From: JBBSQE01 sp038258095
Lineage (GTDB): Bacteria > Actinomycetota > Thermoleophilia > Solirubrobacterales > 70-9
Length of the DNA: 10,517 nt
Assembly (NCBI GenBank): GCA_038258095.1
Contig: JBBSQE010000108.1
Coordinates: forward strand, 1-10,517
Direction: 5' to 3'
Numbering within the stretch: the stretch's first letter is position 1; every line of letters starts with the position of its first letter. Below are positions 1 to 5,732 of the stretch, one piece after another. A model generated the notes under the pieces. That model was not told where the DNA came from. It ran no database searches and was given only the letters and a program-made list of their open reading frames with translations. The position numbers and the translations under genes are program-made.

Positions 1-745
1 CTCCTGCCAGCCGGCGGAGATCGCGGACCAGGAGGAGGTGTTTGAGGTGGCTGACCGTGGCGGCGAGGCTCTCCAGGCTCTCGAGCGCCTCCTTCCGGCG
101 CTGCGGGTTGCGCGAGCGCAGTGACGGTCCGAGCAGGGCTTCGAGGAGGTTTGATTCACGATCGGCCGACGAGCGGAACACGCGCAGGTTGCGAGCCCCA
201 ACTCCGAAGCGGGAGAGCTCGTTGGCCGCGCGGGCTATTTCGCGGTCGGTCTCGTCGTAGGCCGGCTTGCCGTCGCGGGCCTGGGGCTGGATCACGCCGA
301 AGTCCTCGAGTTCCGAGATCAGCTCGGCGCGGGCGCCGGTCTCTTCGACGAGTTCGTCGAGGGTCAGGTAGGCGGTCGAAGTGTTGACGAGAATCGCGCG
401 ACGGACGGCCCCCGAAGCGGGACGACGGTCAGCGCCGCCGCCGGAGTCGATGTCATGCCCGGCGGCGAGCTCCTGGCGGATGACCCGGAGCGGGAGGAAC
501 TCATCGCGCTGGAGTCGGAGGATGGTCCGCAGGCGCTCGACGTCCGACTGGCTGTAGAGGCGGTAGCCGCCGGCCGTGCGCCGCGGAGTGAGGAGCTTCT
601 GGTCCTCGAGGTAGCGGATCTTCGAGATCGAGATGTCGGAGAACTCGGATTGGATGATCTTGCAGACCGCTCCGATCGTGAGTGCCTTGCGAGGGCGGCT
701 GGCGCTGTCGCGGGGGCGGGCCCCACCGCGCTCGGAGGCGTCCAT
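1..745 (-). CDS. ftsR: MerR-family transcriptional regulator, FtsR/Rv1828-like (C-terminus cut by window edge)
   Basis: The frame stays open from an ATG at 745 to the left edge (248 complete codons), so the C-terminus is missing. Residues about 22-93 form a MerR winged helix-turn-helix: ISKIRYLEDQKLL, then TPRRTAGGYRLYSQSDVERL, then LPLRVIRQEL. This closely resembles Corynebacterium FtsR (an activator of ftsZ) and M. tuberculosis Rv1828, as I recall them. Residues about 114-186 resemble a second HTH-like or effector region (LTLDELVEETGA, ELEDFGVIQP), also as in that family. It lies directly downstream of a GarA-like FHA gene, the same neighbour pair as garA-Rv1828 and odhI-ftsR. An in-frame GTG at 775 would overlap the FHA stop (GTGA) and add 10 residues. 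Neither start has a strong Shine-Dalgarno, so translational coupling from the FHA gene is plausible. The role in division is inferred from family and context. Confidence 0.9.
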   Translation of the reverse strand, partial: MDASERGGARPRDSASRPRKALTIGAVCKIIQSEFSDISISKIRYLEDQKLLTPRRTAGGYRLYSQSDVERLRTILRLQRDEFLPLRVIRQELAAGHDIDSGGGADRRPASGAVRRAILVNTSTAYLTLDELVEETGARAELISELEDFGVIQPQARDGKPAYDETDREIARAANELSRFGVGARNLRVFRSSADRESNLLEALLGPSLRSRNPQRRKEALESLESLAATVSHLKHLLLVRDLRRLAG

Positions 746-771
746 CGTCGGGTGTCCGGGAACGGCCAACG

Positions 772-1242
772 TCACCGCTCCAGGTAGCTCATCTTGTACT
801 TGCCGACCTGGATCTCGTCGCCGTCGTCGAGAATCTGGGACTCGATCCGCTGCCGGTTGACGTAGGTGCCGTTCAGCGAGCCGAGATCATCGATGTAGAG
901 GCCATCGCGGCGGCGCACCAGAAGGGCGTGGTTTCGCGAAACGGTCACGTCATCGAGGAAGACCCCTGCATCGGGACTACGACCGATCGAGAGGCGCTCG
1001 TCGTCGACCGAAAAGGACTCGCCCGCGCGCCCACCGCCGGAGCGGATGACGAGAGCGGCGCCGGCCTCCGCGACGACCTCGTCGATGTCGACCCGTTGCA
1101 TGTCCCCCGTCTCGTCGACGGTGTAAGTCATCGTCGACGGGTCCTCGGTGCCCTCGGCGCGACCGACGAACGCGCCGCACTTCTGGCAGTAGTTGGCTCC
1201 CTCCGGGTTTATGAACCCGCATTCGGGACAGTGGACGGCCAT
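772..1242 (-). CDS. garA: Zinc-ribbon plus FHA-domain protein, GarA/OdhI-like
   Basis: A 156-residue protein. Residues 5-22 form a zinc ribbon with two CxxC knuckles (C5, C8, C19, C22). Residues about 63-154 form an FHA domain with the phosphothreonine-binding signature: GR at 87-88, SRNH at 102-105 and NGTY at 124-127. The stretch FLDDVTVSR, GSLNGTYVNR and the GDEIQVGK end is very close to GarA/OdhI. Those proteins bind and control 2-oxoglutarate dehydrogenase and glutamate enzymes, and are switched off when a Ser/Thr kinase phosphorylates an N-terminal Thr that then folds back onto the FHA domain. The usual ETTS-type site is absent. Thr37, Thr39 and Thr41, just after E33-D34, are the candidate phospho-sites. 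GarA and OdhI have no zinc ribbon, so this is a variant architecture. The gene follows rsiG by 19 bases and precedes the MerR gene, so it is probably co-transcribed. The exact target is inferred. Confidence 0.92.
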   Translation of the reverse strand: MAVHCPECGFINPEGANYCQKCGAFVGRAEGTEDPSTMTYTVDETGDMQRVDIDEVVAEAGAALVIRSGGGRAGESFSVDDERLSIGRSPDAGVFLDDVTVSRNHALLVRRRDGLYIDDLGSLNGTYVNRQRIESQILDDGDEIQVGKYKMSYLER

Positions 1243-1261
1243 CGAAAGGGTTTCCCGGACC

Positions 1262-1534
1262 TCAGGCTGCGGTGTCTTCGTCCTCGGGCGCGGACCGCGC
1301 CTTGCCGGCGAGAATCTCGGTGAGCTGCCGGACGTCGTCGCCGGAGATCATCGATTCGCCGTGCTCGCGCTTGGAACGCAGCCGGTTGACGAGCTCGGCC
1401 CGAAGGATGTCGATCTTGCCGTGCAGAACCCGGCGCCGGTAGGAGACCTCCTGCTCCTCCTCGGTGAGGCTCTCGATCAGGGCCTTGAGCTCCTTGTCGG
1501 CCAGGGACCCCAGATCGGGGAAGGTCTCCTCCAT
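1262..1534 (-). CDS. rsiG: Single-motif RsiG-like c-di-GMP-dependent anti-sigma factor
   Basis: A 90-residue, mostly helical, charged protein. Residues 27-42 fit the RsiG c-di-GMP motif E(x3)S(x2)R(x3)Q(x3)D as E27, S31, R34, H38 and D42, with His in place of Gln. RsiG holds the sporulation/type IV pilus sigma factor WhiG inactive when loaded with c-di-GMP. Streptomyces RsiG carries two motifs in one chain. Rubrobacter RsiG is small, has one motif and works as a homodimer. This protein matches the small form: one motif, predicted helices about 13-57 and 64-77, and an acidic tail. I chose the ATG at 1534 because AGAGGA lies 10 bases upstream and a good promoter lies at 1579-1606. The longer TTG start at 1606 would fall inside that promoter. 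It is the first gene of the operon with the FHA and MerR genes. No WhiG gene is visible in the window. Function is inferred from the motif and size. Confidence 0.8.
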   Translation of the reverse strand: MEETFPDLGSLADKELKALIESLTEEEQEVSYRRRVLHGKIDILRAELVNRLRSKREHGESMISGDDVRQLTEILAGKARSAPEDEDTAA

Positions 1535-1544
1535 AAGCGACGCG

Positions 1545-1551
1545 TCCTCTC
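1545..1551 (-). promoter_or_regulatory. Ribosome binding site fixing the rsiG start
   Basis: GAGAGGA on the minus strand lies 10 bases before the ATG at 1534 and downstream of the predicted promoter. It supports the 90-residue form over the TTG-started extension. Confidence 0.55.
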
Positions 1552-1578
1552 TTAAGTTCTTCAGGGCTACGGATTGCG

Positions 1579-1606
1579 AGTATACGTCGCCTGCGCCAAG
1601 GTTCAA
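1579..1606 (-). promoter_or_regulatory. Sigma70-type promoter for the rsiG-FHA-MerR operon
   Basis: On the minus strand, TTGAAC (1601-1606) is followed after 16 bases by TATACT (1579-1584). Both boxes are close to the housekeeping consensus TTGACA/TATAAT and stand out in this GC-rich DNA. The expected transcript start near 1572 leaves a leader of about 38 bases before the ATG at 1534. The -35 box begins about 9 bases after the stop of the upstream phosphatidyltransferase gene, so the operon has its own promoter but could also receive read-through from proS. Confidence 0.65.
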
Positions 1607-1614
1607 CCAAAGGT

Positions 1615-2328
1615 TTACGGTTGAATCGATTCTTTCCCCGGAGCCGTGCGTGAGGCCGGACCCGCTGCCTCGACCTCGGATCGAGCCAGGGCCAGGTCCC
1701 GAGCGGCCTCCTGGCCCATCCGCCAGTAGAGGGCCGTGGCGATAATCCCGAGGACGAGGCCGATGATCAGGAGCGCCGTCGGCACCCAGCCGTCGAACAC
1801 CATCGCGAAGAAGATCGCCGACATCACCGGGAACACGGCGGCGCGGCCGAGCCAGTTGATCTCGAGGTCGACGCCCTGGCGAAGGCCGTACTGGGCGAGG
1901 CCGAGGGTCGCCAGCTCACGCAGGGCGAGCAGCGCCAGCGCCCAGCGAGGCAGCAGCTCGAAGTACCAGCACACGGACGCGCCGCTGAGGATCGTCAGGC
2001 GGTCGATGACGGGGTCCATGAGGGCGCCGAGCCGGCTGTACTGGCCGGTCACGCGTGCCAGGAGCCCGTCGAGGTAGTCGCCGGCGGCGATCAGCCAGTA
2101 GAGAGTTGCCGCGGCGGGTGTGCGCCCGTCGCCCGAGCTGAACGCGAGGTAGCAGAAGACCGGAATCCCGAGGAGTCTCAAGTAGCCGACGAGGTTGGGG
2201 ATGGTCCACGGCCGAAGCGGCTCACCCTTCCGCGTCTCCCTCGGGTTGGGAGCGGTGCGGTCGAGGCCGAACAGGCGGCGCATGCGGCCCTGTCCGAACG
2301 GTGCAGTCGGGTGTTCTCGATCCGCCAT
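1615..2328 (-). CDS. pgsA: CDP-alcohol phosphatidyltransferase (PgsA-like)
   Basis: A 237-residue integral membrane enzyme that would transfer a phosphatidyl group from CDP-diacylglycerol to an alcohol such as glycerol-3-phosphate, in phospholipid synthesis. The full family signature D(x2)DG(x2)AR(x8)G(x3)D(x3)D is present as D84, D87, G88, A91, R92, G101, D105 and D109; the acidic residues bind the metal. Hydrophobic segments at about 43-63, 72-83, 112-125, 128-147, 163-180 and 181-201 fit the usual six-helix fold. The N-terminal 40 residues and the C-terminal 30 are polar. The ATG overlaps the proS stop as TGATG, which indicates coupled translation and fixes the start. Which alcohol is used (glycerol phosphate, phosphatidylglycerol or inositol phosphate) cannot be read from the motif. 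The nearby garA-ftsR pair recalls M. tuberculosis pgsA2 (Rv1822), upstream of Rv1827-Rv1828, so the pgsA name is a reasonable guess. Confidence 0.9.
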   Translation of the reverse strand: MADREHPTAPFGQGRMRRLFGLDRTAPNPRETRKGEPLRPWTIPNLVGYLRLLGIPVFCYLAFSSGDGRTPAAATLYWLIAAGDYLDGLLARVTGQYSRLGALMDPVIDRLTILSGASVCWYFELLPRWALALLALRELATLGLAQYGLRQGVDLEINWLGRAAVFPVMSAIFFAMVFDGWVPTALLIIGLVLGIIATALYWRMGQEAARDLALARSEVEAAGPASRTAPGKESIQP

Positions 2329-2330
2329 CA
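2326..2330 (-). promoter_or_regulatory. TGATG stop/start overlap between proS and pgsA
   Basis: On the minus strand the proS stop TGA (2330-2328) shares its A with the ATG of the phosphatidyltransferase gene (2328-2326). Such overlaps usually allow the same ribosome to re-initiate, so the two genes are very likely one operon with linked protein output. Confidence 0.85.
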
Positions 2331-4016
2331 GGCGAGCTTCTCGAGCATCTCGAGCGCACCGGCAGCTGCCGTGGCCACCGGGAGGCGCTCGTCGGCATCA
2401 TCGGCCGAGCGCGGCTGGGCCTCGATCACGCCATCGGCGAGGCCGCGCCGGCCCGCCACCAGGCGCAGCGGGCACCCGAGCAGCTCGGCGTCGGTCAGCT
2501 TCTGCCCGGCGCCGACCCCGCGCTCGTCATAGAGAACCTCGGCGCCGGCCGCGATCAGCTCGTCGTAGAGCTTGTCGGAGGCCTCGCGCTCGGGCTCGCC
2601 CTCACGGCCGAGCGAGACCAGGTGGATCTGCCACGGCGCCAGGGCGCGGGGCCAGCGGATCCCCTTCTCGTCGGCGCGCTGCTCGACCGCCGCGGCGAGG
2701 ATCCGGGCGGGTCCGATGCCGTAGCTCCCCATGACGATCGGCCGCTCCTTGCCGCCCTCGTCGAGGAACGTCGCGCCGAGCGGCTCCGAGTACCGCGTCC
2801 CCAGCTTGAAGATGTTTCCGGCTTCGATCGCCGGCTCGATCGTGATCGAGTCGCCGCCCGGAGCTGTGTCGCCGGCCTCGACCATGCGCACATCGACCTC
2901 CTCGAACTCGAAGTCGCGCCCCGGCCTCACCCCGCGCAGGTGCTGGTCGGCGCGGGTCGCGCCGACCACGAACGAGTCGCCTCGGATCGCGGCGTCCTTG
3001 AGAACCGGGACGCCGGCGCCGACCGGCCCGATGTACCCGGGCGGGCCGAGCCTCTCCTCGATCTCCTCACTCGAGGCGGGGCGTGCGTCCTCGCCGAGGG
3101 CGTTGCGGAGCTTGATCTCGTTCAGGCGGTGATCGCCGCGCAGCAACACGAGCACGAAGCCGCGCCCCCCGGTGATCATCGGCATCGCCTTGATGAGGGC
3201 TCCGGGCGCCAGGCCGAGCGATCCCGCCACCTCCTCGACCGTCGTCAACCCGGGGGTCTCGACGGATTCCGGGGCATCCAGGGCCGCGTCCAGCGCGACC
3301 GGAGCCGGGTCGGCGGAGGCGATCTCGCGATTCGCCGCGTAGCCGTCGGCTATCGCGACCTCGTCCTCGCCGGCAGCGCAGGGGGCCATGTACTCGTGTG
3401 CACCGGAGCCGCCCATCATCCCGACATCACCCTCCACCCGGTACCAGCGCAGGCCGCAGCGATCGAAAATGCGGTCGTAGGCCTCGATGCAGCGGGCGTA
3501 GCTGGCGTCGAGCCCGGCCTCGTCGACATCGAACGAGTAGGCGTCCTTCATGCGGAACTCGCGGGTTCGCAGGACCCCCGCACGGGGCCGCGGCTCGTCC
3601 CGCTCCTTGGTCTGGATCTGGTAGAGGAGGAGCGGCAGGTCACGGTAGGAGCGCACATCCCGGGACACGTGCAGGGTCAGGCATTCCTCATGGGTCATCG
3701 CGAGCACGTGGGGCGAGCCCTTGCGGTCGTCGAGCTTGAACAGCTCGGTGATTGCGTACCGGCCGGTCTTCTGCCAGGGCTCCGCTGGCTGCAGGACGGG
3801 CATCGACATCTCCTGGGCGCCCGCCCGGTCCATCTCGGAGCGAATCACCGCCTCCACCCGCTGATGGACCCGCCACCCGGCGGGGAGATAGGTCCAGAGA
3901 CCGGCGCCGAGCTGGCGAATCAGCCCAGCCCTGACCATGAGCTTGTGTGAGATCGCCTCAGAGTCGCCGGGAGCGTCCTTCACGGTTGGCCAGAACGACT
4001 GGGATACTCGGGTCAT
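2328..4016 (-). CDS. proS: Prolyl-tRNA synthetase, bacterial type with editing domain
   Basis: A 562-residue class II aminoacyl-tRNA synthetase that charges tRNA-Pro with proline in the cytoplasm. Motif 1 lies around 33-50 (RQLGAGLWTYLPAG). The substrate loop THEE is at 108-111. Motif 2, TREFRMKDAYSFD, is at 151-163. Motif 3, MGSYGIGPAR, starts at 429. Between motifs 2 and 3, residues about 224-385 form the YbaK-like insertion that removes mischarged alanine: the editing lysine is K276 (ALIKAM), followed by RGDHRLNEIK and YIGPVG. The anticodon-binding domain fills about 463-562. Length and order fit the bacterial ProS family. Motif 3 has Ser431 where E. coli has Cys, which is acceptable in the family. 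The ATG at 4016 gives the normal N-terminus. It is the first gene of an operon with the pgsA-like gene and is divergent from the hydrolase gene at 4141. Confidence 0.98.
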   Translation of the reverse strand: MTRVSQSFWPTVKDAPGDSEAISHKLMVRAGLIRQLGAGLWTYLPAGWRVHQRVEAVIRSEMDRAGAQEMSMPVLQPAEPWQKTGRYAITELFKLDDRKGSPHVLAMTHEECLTLHVSRDVRSYRDLPLLLYQIQTKERDEPRPRAGVLRTREFRMKDAYSFDVDEAGLDASYARCIEAYDRIFDRCGLRWYRVEGDVGMMGGSGAHEYMAPCAAGEDEVAIADGYAANREIASADPAPVALDAALDAPESVETPGLTTVEEVAGSLGLAPGALIKAMPMITGGRGFVLVLLRGDHRLNEIKLRNALGEDARPASSEEIEERLGPPGYIGPVGAGVPVLKDAAIRGDSFVVGATRADQHLRGVRPGRDFEFEEVDVRMVEAGDTAPGGDSITIEPAIEAGNIFKLGTRYSEPLGATFLDEGGKERPIVMGSYGIGPARILAAAVEQRADEKGIRWPRALAPWQIHLVSLGREGEPEREASDKLYDELIAAGAEVLYDERGVGAGQKLTDAELLGCPLRLVAGRRGLADGVIEAQPRSADDADERLPVATAAAGALEMLEKLA

Positions 4017-4025
4017 CGGCCCCGT

Positions 4026-4031
4026 AAACTA
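4026..4031 (-). promoter_or_regulatory. Possible -10 box of proS (near-leaderless)
   Basis: TAGTTT on the minus strand fits TANNNT and ends 9 bases before the proS ATG. A transcript from it would have a leader of only one to three bases. No good -35 box and no clear Shine-Dalgarno were found, so this is tentative. Confidence 0.35.
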
Positions 4032-4060
4032 GTGGCCGCATCCTTCCGGGCGCGGATCAA

Positions 4061-4088
4061 GTCGCAGGGGCGACCCCGAATCATCGGG
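4061..4088. repeat. Two adjoining short inverted repeats in the proS/hydrolase divergent gap
   Basis: GTCGC (4061-4065) pairs with GCGAC (4070-4074). Directly after it, CCCGA (4075-4079) pairs with TCGGG (4084-4088). Both have perfect 5-base arms and 4-base loops. GGGG (4067-4070) could also pair with CCCC (4074-4077), which would exclude both. The repeats lie in the 124-base gap between divergent genes, so they may be operators or leader hairpins. Arms this short also arise by chance in GC-rich DNA. The rest of 4017-4140 shows no gene and no convincing promoter for the plus-strand hydrolase. Confidence 0.35.
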
Positions 4089-4140
4089 CGTTTCGTGGTG
4101 TTGGTGGTCAAGAGTCGCAACGACGACCTCGATCTCTAGG

Positions 4141-5691
4141 ATGCCCTCCTTCATGACGACAGCAAAGACATCCACAGCAGCCCTCGGAGCAGCCATCCTG
4201 CTCTCGCTCCTGGCGCTCACGGGCGCCCAGCGAGCCGATGCTTCGGCCTCCCAATCTACGACCTTCGACGCAACCGGATCGCTCCTCGGCGCGCCCACCG
4301 CCGGGTTCCGGGACCGGACCTTGGACCAGATCGCCGCCCTCGGCGTCGACACCGTGCGGATCGTCGTGCCATGGCGTTTCCTCGCGCCCGCGCCGGGCTC
4401 ATCGACGATGCCGGCCGGCTTCAATCCCGCCAACCCCGCCGAATACGACCAGAACGCCTGGGCCGGGCTCGACGCGGCGGTCGTCGGCATCAGACAGCGC
4501 GGGATGAGGCCGCTCCTGACGCCGTCCTCTCCCTTCCCCAACTGGGCGAGTCGGTCCGGTAAGAGCAAGCTCAGCTACCCCAAGCCCAGCGCGTTCAAGG
4601 ACTTCGTCACGGCGATGGGTCGTCGCTACAGCGACGGTTACAGGGTCGACCCGGGCCAGGTCTGCCCGCCCGACGCCATCTCCCCCCTGATCCCGTTCGA
4701 CCCCTCCCTCGACATCCCACTCCGACCGCGGTGCCAGCCCCGCGACCCCTCACCTGTTCTTCCACGGGTGACGGACTGGGCGATGTGGAACGAGCCCAAC
4801 CAGAGCCTCTTCCTGAAGCCGCAGACGAAGCGCGGGAGGCCGTACTCGCCGAAGCTCTACCGTCAGCTCTACCTCGCGGGTCAGAGCGGGCTCGTGACAC
4901 CCGAACATGCGCGCGACCGCATCTTCATCGGCGAGACCGCGCCCGCCGGTGGCCGCGACGGCGTCGACCCGATCGACTTCATGCGCGGCGTCTTCTGCCT
5001 CAATGGGCGGTACAAGCGGGCAAAGAGCTGCAAGCCGATCAAAGCAACGGGCTGGGCCCACCATCCGTACAGCCCGGGGATCGCCCCGTTCCGGCGCTCG
5101 CGGTACGCCGGCCTCGTCAACGTGCAGAACATCTCGCGACTCGCCGTGGCGCTGAGGCGGGCGGCTGGAGCCGGGGCAACCCGGGGACGGCTCAACATCT
5201 ATGTCACCGAGTTCGGCGTGCAGACCGTTCCGGACCGGCGGTTCGGCGTCGGCCTGAGGACCCAGGCGGGCTACCTCGCGATCGCCGAGTACCTGCTCTG
5301 GCGCAATCCCGCGGTGAAGATGTACTCGCAGTACCTCTTGCGTGACGATTCCCTGAAGCAGGCTTCTCCGTTCACCACCGGGCTGATGACGTTCAGTGGC
5401 AAGGCGAAGCCGTCCTTCGATTCCTTCCCGATGACCCTCCTCGTGCAGAAGGTGGGCAAGCGACGGGTCAAGATCTGGGGCCACGTCCGGCCGGGTCTCG
5501 GTCGCCAGACGGTCGTCGTCACCTACCGCCAGAAGCGCAAAACGAGGAGGCTGAGGAAGGTGCGGACCAATAGGAACGGTTACTTCAGCTTCGGAGCCTC
5601 CTACGCCAGGGGACGCACCTGGGCCGCTACCTCGAAGGTCCGGGGCCTGCCGAGGCTGCAGGGCCCGTACCTCCCCGCGTACACGTTCTGA
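4141..5691 (+). CDS. Secreted clan GH-A glycoside hydrolase (cellulase-type TIM barrel)
   Basis: A 516-residue predicted exported enzyme. Residues 1-34 form a signal peptide with a hydrophobic core at about 12-28 and an ADA cleavage site at 32-34. The barrel spans about 45-430. WNEPN at 216-220 carries the acid/base Glu218, and VTEFG at 355-359 carries the nucleophile Glu357, the standard retaining pair of clan GH-A (GH5, GH39 and relatives). WAHHPY at 305-310 is a further typical strand. C286 and C297 are matched in the next gene and may form a disulfide. C175 and C198 sit in an insertion (about 168-208) that the paralogue lacks. The C-terminal part (about 430-516) looks like a small beta domain and is very basic: 10 of residues 463-478 are Arg or Lys. 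The ATG at 4141 has no spaced Shine-Dalgarno. The ATG at 4153 (residue 5) has AGGA 11 bases upstream and may be the true start. The substrate is unknown. Confidence 0.88.
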   Translation: MPSFMTTAKTSTAALGAAILLSLLALTGAQRADASASQSTTFDATGSLLGAPTAGFRDRTLDQIAALGVDTVRIVVPWRFLAPAPGSSTMPAGFNPANPAEYDQNAWAGLDAAVVGIRQRGMRPLLTPSSPFPNWASRSGKSKLSYPKPSAFKDFVTAMGRRYSDGYRVDPGQVCPPDAISPLIPFDPSLDIPLRPRCQPRDPSPVLPRVTDWAMWNEPNQSLFLKPQTKRGRPYSPKLYRQLYLAGQSGLVTPEHARDRIFIGETAPAGGRDGVDPIDFMRGVFCLNGRYKRAKSCKPIKATGWAHHPYSPGIAPFRRSRYAGLVNVQNISRLAVALRRAAGAGATRGRLNIYVTEFGVQTVPDRRFGVGLRTQAGYLAIAEYLLWRNPAVKMYSQYLLRDDSLKQASPFTTGLMTFSGKAKPSFDSFPMTLLVQKVGKRRVKIWGHVRPGLGRQTVVVTYRQKRKTRRLRKVRTNRNGYFSFGASYARGRTWAATSKVRGLPRLQGPYLPAYTF

Positions 5692-5732
5692 GCCCTCGCG
5701 ACGAGAAGTCCTCCGGACGCCGCCGAGAGCCT

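Noticed and set aside
1535..1606. 24-residue N-terminal extension of the RsiG-like protein from a TTG start
   Set aside because: The TTG falls inside the -35 box of a good promoter and the extension contains the -10 box. The ATG at 1534 has its own ribosome site.
2301..3950. 549-codon plus-strand open frame
   Set aside because: It is antisense to proS, which has complete synthetase motifs. Long shadow frames are expected in GC-rich DNA.
4750..5484. 244-codon minus-strand open frame within the first hydrolase
   Set aside because: It is antisense to the conserved catalytic motifs of the plus-strand enzyme and shows no recognisable domain.
5692..5732. Separate promoter for the second hydrolase
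   Set aside because: The 41-base gap has no recognisable -10 or -35 box, so co-transcription with the first hydrolase is the simpler reading.
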